A stretch of 10,699 bases of DNA from Fidelibacterota bacterium (GTDB lineage: Bacteria > Marinisomatota > Marinisomatia > SCGC-AAA003-L08 > TMED161), in assembly GCA_002591605.1 (NCBI GenBank), contig PCDA01000003.1, positions 10,155 through 20,853 of the forward strand, read 5' to 3'. The notes under the pieces were generated by a model. The model ran no database searches. It was given only the letters and a program-made list of their open reading frames with translations, and was not told the origin of the DNA. Below, one piece after another: positions 1 to 7,320 of the stretch (its first letter is position 1; the number at the start of each line of letters is the position of its first letter). The position numbers and the translations under genes were made by a program.

Positions 1-521
1 GTAATAAGAATATCATGAATAACGGCAACTACACTGCCCATTGCATAAAACTGATCAAATCTAAATCCAATATATATCATAAGCATTATTAGGGCTAAAC
101 CTATAGCATAAATTGCTTGAAATTGAAGCTCTTTCCCAACTTTTGGCCCCACGCTTTCAATCGCTCGTATTTCAGGGTTAAAATCTTTCAATGTATTCAT
201 AATTATATTGCTTATTTCTGTAGTATCTTCAATTTTAATATTTGTTTTAATCCTAAACTGTTGATTTGAACTCAATCCAGTAATTTCAGTGATTTCAGAA
301 TTTTTCAGCATAGTTGAGTTTAGCAAGTCTCTAATAATATTAATTTCTAATTGTTCTGATGAAGAAACCTGAATGATTGTTCCCCCAACAAAATCTATTG
401 AAAGATTAGGGCCCCTAAAAATCAAAGCTCCAATTCCCATAATAATTATTCCCAGTGAAATAAATAGTGTGAATTTTGATTTAGATATGAAATCTATATT
501 ACTTTTATCTATTATGTTCAT
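1..521 (-). CDS. secF: Protein translocase subunit SecF, partial (C-terminus off the left edge)
   Basis: SecF partners SecD in the inner membrane and uses the proton gradient to help pull preproteins out of the SecYEG channel. I translated the minus strand from the ATG at 521-519 and read 173 codons without a stop to the window edge. Visible features are a first membrane helix at about residues 17-36, the conserved periplasmic entry motif LSIDFVGGT (40-48), a periplasmic domain, the motif GPKVGKEL (about 124-131), a second helix, and the family signature VAVIHD close to the edge. SecF is usually about 300 residues, so the last third or more is missing here. The start codon shares one base with the secD stop (TAATG), which implies translational coupling to secD. 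Identity is secure from the motifs and the secD neighbour. Confidence 0.95.
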   Translation of the reverse strand, partial: MNIIDKSNIDFISKSKFTLFISLGIIIMGIGALIFRGPNLSIDFVGGTIIQVSSSEQLEINIIRDLLNSTMLKNSEITEITGLSSNQQFRIKTNIKIEDTTEISNIIMNTLKDFNPEIRAIESVGPKVGKELQFQAIYAIGLALIMLMIYIGFRFDQFYAMGSVVAVIHDILI

Positions 522-2644
522 TATATACTAAGTTCATTTTTTTTGTTTTGAAGGATTATCATATAAAAAGTTCTTGTAATAAAAATTGCAGTAAACATAG
601 AGCACATAATTCCAATGCTCAAAGTTATTGCAAAACCTTTAATTGGGCCTGATCCAATATTTGCAAGAACAAATGCTGCAATTAATGTTGTAATATTTGC
701 ATCCATGATTGTAATAAATGCTCTTTTATATCCAGATCTCACAGCGGAAATAGCATTTTTACCAAATCCAATTTCCTCTTTAATTCTTTCAAATATTATG
801 ACGTTTGAATCTATAGCAATACCAATTGTTAGTATCAACCCTGCAATTCCTGGGAGGGTAAGAGTTGCTCCAAGAATAGATAGTAAGGATAGTATAAAAA
901 TTATATTAAGAAAGAGAGATATATTCGCAATCAATCCAGAAACTCTGTAGTAAAAAAGTATAAAAATTAATATTGATATAAAAGCATACATTAATGCATT
1001 TCTTCCAGACTCAATGGAGTCCTTACCAAGTGATGGACTCACAGATCGTTCTTCAACTATTTTAACAGGAGCGTCAAGTTCACCAGCACTTAAAACATTT
1101 GCTATATCTTGGGCTTCATTGGCATTTTCTAATCCACTAATTTGCGTTTGTCCACCGGATATTTTTGAATTAATTTGAGGAGCCATAAAAACTTTATTAT
1201 CAAGAACAATTGCAACTCTTTTTCCAATATTCCTTCCTGTAAAACTACTCCATTTTCGGGCACCTTCTCTATTCATTGAAAGATTAATAACCCACTGTCC
1301 CGAATTGTCAGACCCTGGCCCTGCAATCTTTGCCATTGGATCTTTAACCATTCCCCCAACAATAGCCGGTGTGTTAGAAACATAGTATACAGGAGTATAT
1401 GCACCTATTGTGATAGAATTTGATTCGTTATCAGGACTAGGAAATGATAGGCCCTCTTGAGATTCATTTGATAAAATAAATCGACCATCTAATTTAATGT
1501 CCGCAGATGTTTCAAGTTTTTCTAGTAGTCGTTCAAATTCATCTTCTTTTCCGATTGATACGCCAAGTTCACCAAATAATTCAAATAAAGCAGGTTCAAA
1601 GTAGTTTGCAAAAAGATTTCCATCAATTTTATTTGATAATAAATATTTATCAATTTTAACAATGGCATTATTGACTCGCTCTGTACTTAAAACTAACGAA
1701 AGTTCTAATGATGCTGTACGTTTTATTAATTCTCTTGCTCTATCTTTATCTTGTACCCCCGCAAGCTCAACTACAATCCTATTTTCACCAAATCGTTGGA
1801 TAATGGGCTCAGAAACACCAAATTCATCGATTCTATTTCTTAGAACTTTTATAGCGCTATTTAGTGCCTGATCTCTATCATCTTTTAATCTTTGAATCAC
1901 TTCATTATCATCAAGTGCTTTATACTGAGGAAATTTTTGTGTTAGTCTTATGTTTTGTTCACTACATGCTTGACGAAATGATTCAAAAAAATCAATATTG
2001 TTTTGATCAACATTATAAATTAATTGACGCATATCGTTTTCAGATCTATTTAATTTATTTAAAATTAATTGAGCAACATCTAACTCAAGCTGTATGTACA
2101 TCCCACCTTGAAGGTCAAGCCCTAATTTTATTGCACCTTCTTCAATGATATTCTCACTTACCTCTGCATTGAAATTATAATTATCAATGATTCCTTCAGA
2201 TATATTATGAATACATCCATTATGTTTTATCTCTATATCATCAATCTGCTTTTTAGTATTAAAGTAAACTATTGAATTATCTATACCAACACACACATCG
2301 ACATCATCTGCACATGTTAAGGAATTTATTGCATTGGGACTATCTAAGTCTAGCTGCCCCCATTGATAGCTTAACTGTTTTGAGTTATTAAGAAGTAGAG
2401 CTTCAATTGAATCTAGACTGCTATTAGAGAAAAATTGAATATTGGTTATACAGTCTATATTTACTGGTTGATTATTTTTAAATAGAATTCCATTACCAGG
2501 TGGAATAGGCTGAATAGATGAATTTAATGCTACGGTATTTTCAGAGCCAACAAAGTATTTATTATAAGTTGGTTTCAAAAAATAGCAGGCAACACCAATG
2601 AGTAAAAATATTAATACAAGTCTACTTTTGAAATTACTAAACAT
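521..2644 (-). CDS. secD: Protein translocase subunit SecD
   Basis: SecD is the larger half of the SecDF complex, a proton-driven chaperone that completes protein export on the periplasmic side. The 707-residue product has an N-terminal membrane helix (about 8-24) and a large periplasmic domain. That domain contains LGLDLQGG (174-181), a NRIDEFGVSEP-type segment (about 270-280) and an SGGQTQISG segment (about 496-504). A C-terminal block of membrane helices (about 550-700) follows, with GIAIDSNVIIFERIKEE (608-624). It is longer than the roughly 615 residues of E. coli SecD. Part of the excess lies before LGLDLQGG (residues 25-173) and carries four cysteines (65, 111, 118, 144); another part is at about 320-420. 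The ATG at 2644-2642 is preceded on the minus strand by an AAAAGGAAAA Shine-Dalgarno-like stretch. secF follows with a one-base overlap. Confidence 0.97.
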   Translation of the reverse strand: MFSNFKSRLVLIFLLIGVACYFLKPTYNKYFVGSENTVALNSSIQPIPPGNGILFKNNQPVNIDCITNIQFFSNSSLDSIEALLLNNSKQLSYQWGQLDLDSPNAINSLTCADDVDVCVGIDNSIVYFNTKKQIDDIEIKHNGCIHNISEGIIDNYNFNAEVSENIIEEGAIKLGLDLQGGMYIQLELDVAQLILNKLNRSENDMRQLIYNVDQNNIDFFESFRQACSEQNIRLTQKFPQYKALDDNEVIQRLKDDRDQALNSAIKVLRNRIDEFGVSEPIIQRFGENRIVVELAGVQDKDRARELIKRTASLELSLVLSTERVNNAIVKIDKYLLSNKIDGNLFANYFEPALFELFGELGVSIGKEDEFERLLEKLETSADIKLDGRFILSNESQEGLSFPSPDNESNSITIGAYTPVYYVSNTPAIVGGMVKDPMAKIAGPGSDNSGQWVINLSMNREGARKWSSFTGRNIGKRVAIVLDNKVFMAPQINSKISGGQTQISGLENANEAQDIANVLSAGELDAPVKIVEERSVSPSLGKDSIESGRNALMYAFISILIFILFYYRVSGLIANISLFLNIIFILSLLSILGATLTLPGIAGLILTIGIAIDSNVIIFERIKEEIGFGKNAISAVRSGYKRAFITIMDANITTLIAAFVLANIGSGPIKGFAITLSIGIMCSMFTAIFITRTFYMIILQNKKNELSI

Positions 2645-2665
2645 TTAAATTAATTTTCCTTTTAG

Positions 2666-2692
2666 GATACAGTTAATAAATTTAATTGTATC
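2666..2692. repeat. Imperfect dyad upstream of secD
   Basis: Two 11-base arms, GATACAGTTAA and TTAATTGTATC, flank the 5-base spacer TAAAT. Ten of eleven positions are complementary. The dyad lies 22 bases upstream of the secD start and overlaps the candidate -10 element. It could be an operator, or a weak stem in the secD leader RNA. The sequence shows only the symmetry; any binding protein is unknown. Confidence 0.45.
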
Positions 2693-2713
2693 AGCATTGG
2701 TTAGAAAGGATAA
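2685..2713 (-). promoter_or_regulatory. Candidate extended -10 promoter for secD-secF
   Basis: Read on the minus strand, TGATACAAT forms an extended -10 element: TG, one base, then TACAAT, which matches TATAAT at 5 of 6. The hexamer is at 2690-2685. A weak -35 hexamer TTATCC (3 of 6 matches to TTGACA) sits 17 bases upstream at 2713-2708. Transcription would begin near 2678, giving a leader of about 34 bases before the secD ATG. In A+T-rich DNA such matches occur by chance, but the TG extension, spacing and position favour a real promoter. Confidence 0.4.
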
Positions 2714-2740
2714 TTATAAAAATTTATTTAATAATTATTA

Positions 2741-3235
2741 ATGACGAATTAAATAAAAATAATATTATTATATTTTATATTTTGTAGTTCTTTTTTATTT
2801 CCTTCAAATAGTACAGAATATTTAATAGGTCTAAATGATAAACTCGGATATCTTGGACTTTTTGGCAAAAGTTGAATTAAAGAAAAAGATAATAAAGAAT
2901 CTAATATTGTAGTTGGTGGTTTAGGTATTACGGGTGGAGTTGGCTATGGACAAAAATATTATTTTTCTAAAGGTATTTTTGTTCCATATTTTTCATTAAC
3001 AGGTTTTGGATATTATGTTCTTTCTATTGGTGCAGTTGGCTATATATGCGCTTCAAGCACTTTGGGTTTAGATCTAAATCCAATTAAATGGAAAAAGAAA
3101 GAAATTATTTTATAATTTGGTATAACTTCAATGTATGATTTTATAATAGGGCAAAATATAACAATTGGTGCGGACAATGGACCTTCTGTCCTTATTCCTT
3201 CATTTAATACCAAACTTAATATTAAAAATGATTAA
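2741..3235 (+). pseudogene. Decayed gene for a small signal-peptide protein, three in-frame stop codons
   Basis: No intact ORF exists in the 604-base gap between secD and the next gene, but one plus-strand frame from ATG 2741 to TAA 3233-3235 reads as protein over 164 codons. It is interrupted only by TAA at codon 4 (2750), TGA at codon 45 (2873) and TAA at codon 125 (3113). Reading through, the product starts with a signal-peptide-like stretch (IKIILLYFIFCSSFLFP, residues 5-21). A glycine- and aromatic-rich middle follows, with segments such as VVGGLGITGGVGYG and LTGFGYYVLSIGAVGY, then a basic patch (WKKKE) and a final strand-like segment. The pattern would suit a small envelope protein, perhaps a barrel or membrane-embedded protein, but I do not recognise the family. 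No frameshift is needed, so the decay looks recent. No good ribosome binding site is visible close to the ATG. It converges with the cyclase gene, with 13 bases between their stops. Confidence 0.75.
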
Positions 3236-3248
3236 TAAAAATTATTTG

Positions 3249-4187
3249 TTAATAATATAATTTCTTAAAAATGAATTTGAATAATAAATATATTAATGTT
3301 GGAATAATAATAATTTGTAAAATTGCCCATAATGGACCTGTTCCAGTCCAATTAGGATAAAATATTTCGATGGATATAACATAACTTAAAACAACAACCC
3401 AATTAGATACATAAAATATAGAGAAATAATACAGTGCTTTTTGTGATTTGACTGATATACCTTTAGAATAAGATAGTGTAGAATAGCCCAATAAGAATAA
3501 TAAAGTAAAAGAATTAAACCAATTTATCATGAATTCAATATCACTTGGTGGTTGCATAACAAACATAGTTCCATTTATGTATCTATTTATGAAAATTAAC
3601 CAAAAAATTAATATAGAAATTCCTATAACAAAGCATACTGGAGGAATAATTCGTGAAAAAATACTTATAGATGGTTTTGGTAAATTATTAGAAGTAATAC
3701 ATCTCACTTTAGTTTCCTGACTTACACCTTTCAAAGGTTTATGACCAATAAATGAAGTATTAATATCTTTTACACCTTGTATATCTCTATATACTTTATC
3801 TGAAATTGAAACTCCACCCTCAGGAGCAAAACCTTCAACTCTGGAGGCAATATTAACATCATCTCCAAATATATCACCATCCTTTATAAAAATATCACCC
3901 TGATGAATCCCAATGCGTAATTTAAATTCTTCTACATTTTTTAATATTTCTTGAATTTTTATTGAACACCTTACTGCATCAATACTACTATCAAAGCTAA
4001 TGAGAATTCCATCACCAATTTCTTTAAGCCATTGACCTTTATATTCATTGACAATTGGTTGTAATAATTCCCTTTGTTTGTCTATAATATCTAAAGCACT
4101 TTCTTCATCTGTCGCAGATAATTTTGTAAAATTAACAATATCAGTGAACATAATTGCTTTTAGTTTTTTATTTTTAAACATTGACAT
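3249..4187 (-). CDS. Class III adenylate/guanylate cyclase with C-terminal membrane anchor
   Basis: The protein probably makes cAMP (or cGMP) from the nucleoside triphosphate as a homodimer. The cyclase domain comes first (about residues 8-165) and has a full catalytic set by alignment to the family. The metal-binding aspartates are D16 (in MFTDIVNFT) and D59 (in EIGDG), the purine-selecting lysine is K55, and the adenine-side aspartate is D105. The transition-state residues are N112 and R116 (in GDDVNIASRVE). The stretch GHKPLKGVSQETKV (148-161) is typical of the end of cyclase domains that in other proteins precede TolB- or TPR-like regions. Here four hydrophobic helices follow instead (about 180-201, 221-240, 251-276, 284-306). 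With 312 residues and no sensor domain, the input is unclear. The ATG at 4187 has no obvious Shine-Dalgarno, and M3 is an alternative start. It lies 31 bases after the upstream cyclase and is probably co-transcribed. cAMP as product is inferred. Confidence 0.88.
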   Translation of the reverse strand: MSMFKNKKLKAIMFTDIVNFTKLSATDEESALDIIDKQRELLQPIVNEYKGQWLKEIGDGILISFDSSIDAVRCSIKIQEILKNVEEFKLRIGIHQGDIFIKDGDIFGDDVNIASRVEGFAPEGGVSISDKVYRDIQGVKDINTSFIGHKPLKGVSQETKVRCITSNNLPKPSISIFSRIIPPVCFVIGISILIFWLIFINRYINGTMFVMQPPSDIEFMINWFNSFTLLFLLGYSTLSYSKGISVKSQKALYYFSIFYVSNWVVVLSYVISIEIFYPNWTGTGPLWAILQIIIIPTLIYLLFKFIFKKLYY

Positions 4188-4218
4188 TAATTAATAATTA
4201 TTTTTAAAAATCATCTAC

Positions 4219-5547
4219 CTAATTAATACTGTAAACATTAGTTTTTTGACTTCTACCTTTAAGATTAATTTCACCTTCAAGTTTTGCTTTATTTATAAAT
4301 TCGTCAGTTAGTGTTGCATAAATTTCTTCGCTAATTGCAATTTCAGTTGAAAATTCTTTATTAACTGTTTCTAATCTAGCTGCAATATTTACAACATCAC
4401 CAATTGCACTGTACTGTAAAAGGTCATCACTTCCCATATTACCAATGATAAGATTTCCACAATGCAAGCCTGTTCTGCATGTAACTTCATCAATTCCAAT
4501 ATTTTTCCAGTATCTTGAAAATTCGTTTTTATTCCATGACTCGTTTAATTCTTTTAATTCTGACTTCATTTCAATGGCAGCTTTAAGAGCTGAAATTTCA
4601 TGATTTTTGATATTGTCAGGAGCACCATATATTACCATAATGCTATCTCCTATATAGTTAAGGATGACTCCATTATATTTTTTTATAACTTTATGCATTC
4701 TTGTAAAGTATTCATTAAGAAATTTAACAGCGATTTCTGGTGACATTTTTTCAATAATTGTTGAATACTTATTAATGTCTGTAAAAGATATAGTAACCCA
4801 ACGTGTTTCTGCGTTTATTTTGCCTTCATCTTTTATTAATTGATTTGTTAGGCTTTCTCCAAAATATTTTCTCAGACCTTTACTTAGTAAATTTTCATAG
4901 TAAAATGATATTCGTGACTTAATCTGACTTTGATAAACATTAAATATCAAATAGAAAGCAGGAAAAATTACGAATCCAAGCGTATCGACAACCCCTGCTC
5001 CACCTTTGAATACAAAAGGATATAATGCAGGAAAAAACACACAACATATGATAATTAGTAAATGATTAAATTTAAATTTCATAACAGCGCATATTAGCAC
5101 TACCGTAAACAGAGGCCAAACTGGATAGAAATAAAGACTCATACTTTCAGGTAAATATCTCTCAGCTGGTGAGAAAAGAGCTCTTAGGCTAACAAAAATA
5201 AAAACATTTGATAGAGTTAGGGAGGCAATTTTATCTGCATATTTGAACTTAGACTCATCGTTTGCAAATAGAACATAAAGATATAAGCTTATGTTTACAA
5301 AGTGTGACAAAGTTAACCAGTTGCCCATAAATGCGATTGTTGGTGAATATTCAATTCCCATAGATTCCCATCTAGTTTGCGTGCCAAACTCAATAATTAG
5401 TCCTATAATAGCTAAAAATGTTAAAGCTATCATTATGTATGTAGTTTTTGATTTCTCCCTATTCCATTCAGATTTTTTATACTCATTTTCTAGCTCTTCG
5501 TCAAGAAAAGTACAAGTAACTTTATTTATTTTTGATTTGATATCCAT
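4219..5547 (-). CDS. Membrane-bound class III nucleotide cyclase (six-helix N-terminus)
   Basis: The 442-residue protein has a short cytoplasmic N-terminus, then about six hydrophobic helices (roughly 37-53, 75-95, 107-125, 141-157, 160-178, 186-206). A linker with LRKYFGESL leads into a C-terminal class III cyclase domain (about 245-440). Metal-site aspartates D257 (SFTDINKYS) and D301 (YIGDSIMVIYGAP) are present, as are N387 and R391 in GDVVNIAARLE. The position that normally holds the purine-selecting lysine (K-x-x-G-D) is asparagine, N297, and the threonine/aspartate position is S380. Substrate specificity is therefore uncertain: cAMP, cGMP, another product, or reduced activity. The ATG at 5547 has a good minus-strand Shine-Dalgarno (TGAGGA, 5560-5555). 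The gene is divergent from parA and upstream of the second cyclase. The membrane part resembles MASE-type sensor modules in layout only. Confidence 0.9.
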   Translation of the reverse strand: MDIKSKINKVTCTFLDEELENEYKKSEWNREKSKTTYIMIALTFLAIIGLIIEFGTQTRWESMGIEYSPTIAFMGNWLTLSHFVNISLYLYVLFANDESKFKYADKIASLTLSNVFIFVSLRALFSPAERYLPESMSLYFYPVWPLFTVVLICAVMKFKFNHLLIIICCVFFPALYPFVFKGGAGVVDTLGFVIFPAFYLIFNVYQSQIKSRISFYYENLLSKGLRKYFGESLTNQLIKDEGKINAETRWVTISFTDINKYSTIIEKMSPEIAVKFLNEYFTRMHKVIKKYNGVILNYIGDSIMVIYGAPDNIKNHEISALKAAIEMKSELKELNESWNKNEFSRYWKNIGIDEVTCRTGLHCGNLIIGNMGSDDLLQYSAIGDVVNIAARLETVNKEFSTEIAISEEIYATLTDEFINKAKLEGEINLKGRSQKTNVYSIN

Positions 5548-5575
5548 CGAAATATCCTCAGTATGATTTAATAAA

Positions 5576-5604
5576 TTGATTTTATCTTTAAATATATATA
5601 TAAA
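5576..5604 (+). promoter_or_regulatory. Candidate promoter for the parAB-to-atp gene run
   Basis: The 127-base divergent gap holds TTGATT at 5576-5581 (4 of 6 to TTGACA) and TATAAA at 5599-5604 (5 of 6 to TATAAT), separated by the ideal 17 bases. Transcription would start near 5611, giving a leader of about 64 bases. No Shine-Dalgarno precedes the parA ATG. A second possible -10 (TATTAT, 5658-5663) would give a near-leaderless transcript. The gap is very A+T-rich, so chance matches are a real possibility. No convincing promoter for the divergent cyclase gene could be singled out. Confidence 0.45.
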
Positions 5605-5674
5605 AGTCTCTAAAAAAGATTATTTTTTAATTATTTTTTATATATAAAATTAATTACTATTATAAAAACTTCTT

Positions 5675-6460
5675 ATGGCTAAAAAAAATAAATCAAAAAT
5701 TGTAGCAATTATAAATCAGAAAGGTGGGGTAGGAAAAACAACTACAGCTGTTAACCTTTCTGCTTTTTTTGCAGCTTCTGAAATTCCTACTCTTGTCGTT
5801 GATATGGACCCACAGGCAAATTGCACATCTGGCCTTGGAATCGAAATAGGGTCTTACAAAAAGTCTGTTTATGATGTTGTCATTGGTAAAAAGGATATTA
5901 GCCAGTGTATTTTGAAGACAAATTTAGATTATTTAGATATTCTCCCTGCAAGTTCACAATTAGTTGGCGCTGAAGTTGAATTAGTTGGTATGCTTACGAG
6001 AGAAAGAATGCTTAAAGATCAATTATTAAGTAACGAAATTCAAAAGAAATATAAATATATTATTATTGATAGTCCTCCTTCATTAGGACTTCTTACTATT
6101 AATGTTTTAACTGCAGCTAATTCTTTAATTATTCCTATACAATGTGAATATTATGCTCTTGAGGGACTATCACAACTTCTAAATACTATTAGACTGGTGC
6201 AGAAAAAACTTAATAAAAATTTAAAAATTGAGGGTATATTGGCTACAATGTTTGACAATAGGTTAAATTTATCTAAGGAAGTTGTCAAAGAATTAAAAGA
6301 ATACTTTAAAGATAAAGTTTATAAAACAAAAATTCATCGAAATGTTAGGTTGGGCGAAGCACCGAGTCACGGCCAACCGATTCTTCTTTATGATGCATCA
6401 AGTATGGGTGCAAATGATTATATGAATTTGGCAATGGAGTTCCTTAAAAATAATGAGTAA
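5675..6460 (+). CDS. parA: Chromosome-partitioning ATPase ParA (Soj)
   Basis: ParA is a nucleoid-binding ATPase. Together with ParB it moves and separates newly replicated origin regions, and in some bacteria it tunes DnaA activity. The 261-residue product shows the deviant Walker A motif KGGVGKTT (16-23, signature lysine K16), the Walker A' DMDPQAN (43-49), Walker B IIIDSPPSLG (129-138), and the C-terminal block RNVRLGEAPSHGQP (about 222-235) that marks chromosomal Soj-type proteins. The length is normal for a small ParA without an N-terminal helix-turn-helix. The ATG follows an A+T-rich leader with no Shine-Dalgarno. The 3' end overlaps parB by 8 bases, so the two are translated together. 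Chromosomal rather than plasmid origin is inferred from the short ParA type and the adjacent atp genes. Confidence 0.96.
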   Translation: MAKKNKSKIVAIINQKGGVGKTTTAVNLSAFFAASEIPTLVVDMDPQANCTSGLGIEIGSYKKSVYDVVIGKKDISQCILKTNLDYLDILPASSQLVGAEVELVGMLTRERMLKDQLLSNEIQKKYKYIIIDSPPSLGLLTINVLTAANSLIIPIQCEYYALEGLSQLLNTIRLVQKKLNKNLKIEGILATMFDNRLNLSKEVVKELKEYFKDKVYKTKIHRNVRLGEAPSHGQPILLYDASSMGANDYMNLAMEFLKNNE

Positions 6461-7316
6461 AAAAACGAACCTAGGAAAAGGCTTAGAGGCATTAATCTCC
6501 CAATATTCAACGGAGAAAGATAGTAATTATATAAATGATGCTATACCAATAAATAAAATTCAAGCAAATCCACATCAGCCTAGAAAAGATTTCAATGACT
6601 CTAAAATGGAAGAATTAGTTTTATCTATTAAAGAAAAAGGAATATTGCAGCCTATTGCAGTTAGAGAATTGAAAAACGGAAATTATGAAATTATCGCAGG
6701 AGAACGAAGGTATAGAGCATCAAAATCAATAGGTTTAAAATCAATTCCTGCCTATATCTTATCTGTTGAAGATGAATCAGAAATTATGGAGTTTGCGTTG
6801 ATTGAAAACATCCAGAGAGATGATTTGAATCCTATTGAAGAATCTGAGGCATACGCAAGCTTAAAAAGTAAATATAATTTATCTCAGAAAGAAATTTCCA
6901 AAAAAGTTGGCAAGAGTCGATCATTAATTGCTAATTCATTAAGATTATTAAAATTACCTAGTTCAATTAAAGAAGATATTAAAAATAATAAACTCTCAAT
7001 GGGGCATGCGGTATCTTTATTGGGCTTAAAAAGCAAAACTCAAATGCTAGCAATTGCTAATCGAATAATCAAAAACAAGTTAAGTGTAAGAAACACTGAA
7101 GAAATAATATCAAAAATTAATTCTAATGCGCCTAAGTCTAAATCAAACAGAAAATCATTAAAATCTCAACTTCTTAATGAATTAGAGAGTAAATTGATTC
7201 ATAAGTTTGGTACAAAGGTCTCTATATCATCTAATAACAAGGGTAAAGGCAAGGTAGTTTTTGAATTTTATACTAAAGATGACTTAGAACGTATTTTAGA
7301 TTTATTGAATAAATAA
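6453..7316 (+). CDS. parB: Chromosome-partitioning protein ParB (Spo0J)
   Basis: ParB is the CTP-dependent DNA clamp that loads at parS sites, spreads, and stimulates ParA. The 287-residue protein begins with the typical SKKTNLGKGLEALI (2-15) and has PINKIQANPHQPRKDF (32-47). The CTP/arginine-rich motif GERRYRA is at 83-89, with ENIQRDDLNPIEE at 118-130. A helix-turn-helix starts at LSQKEISKKVGKS (143-155). The C-terminal dimerisation domain (about 240-287) includes a lysine-rich link and KVVFEFYTKDDLERILDLL. All the regions expected of a functional chromosomal ParB are present. It starts inside the end of parA, and the next start lies four bases after its stop. No parS-like 16-mer was found within the window, so the sites should lie elsewhere near the origin. 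Confidence 0.96.
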   Translation: MSKKTNLGKGLEALISQYSTEKDSNYINDAIPINKIQANPHQPRKDFNDSKMEELVLSIKEKGILQPIAVRELKNGNYEIIAGERRYRASKSIGLKSIPAYILSVEDESEIMEFALIENIQRDDLNPIEESEAYASLKSKYNLSQKEISKKVGKSRSLIANSLRLLKLPSSIKEDIKNNKLSMGHAVSLLGLKSKTQMLAIANRIIKNKLSVRNTEEIISKINSNAPKSKSNRKSLKSQLLNELESKLIHKFGTKVSISSNNKGKGKVVFEFYTKDDLERILDLLNK

Positions 7317-7320
7317 TCCA

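Noticed and set aside
615..950. Plus-strand open frame of 111 codons
   Set aside because: It lies wholly antisense within secD, which has strong family motifs across the same stretch. The product has no recognisable feature.
2741..3235. Genetic code change (TGA/TAA read as sense) to rescue the broken frame
   Set aside because: TAA ends most genes in the window and TGA ends atpZ. No intact gene here contains an internal TGA or TAA.
3231..3253. Eight-base inverted repeat ATTAATAA/TTGTTAAT at the convergent gene ends, possible bidirectional terminator
   Set aside because: The stem is almost entirely A-T with a mismatch or wobble and lacks a clean T-tract. In this composition such repeats are expected by chance.
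5610..5632. TAAAAAAGATTATTTTTTA stem in the parA leader, possible riboregulator or attenuator
   Set aside because: It is a run of A opposite a run of T with a small loop, so stability is low and specificity absent.
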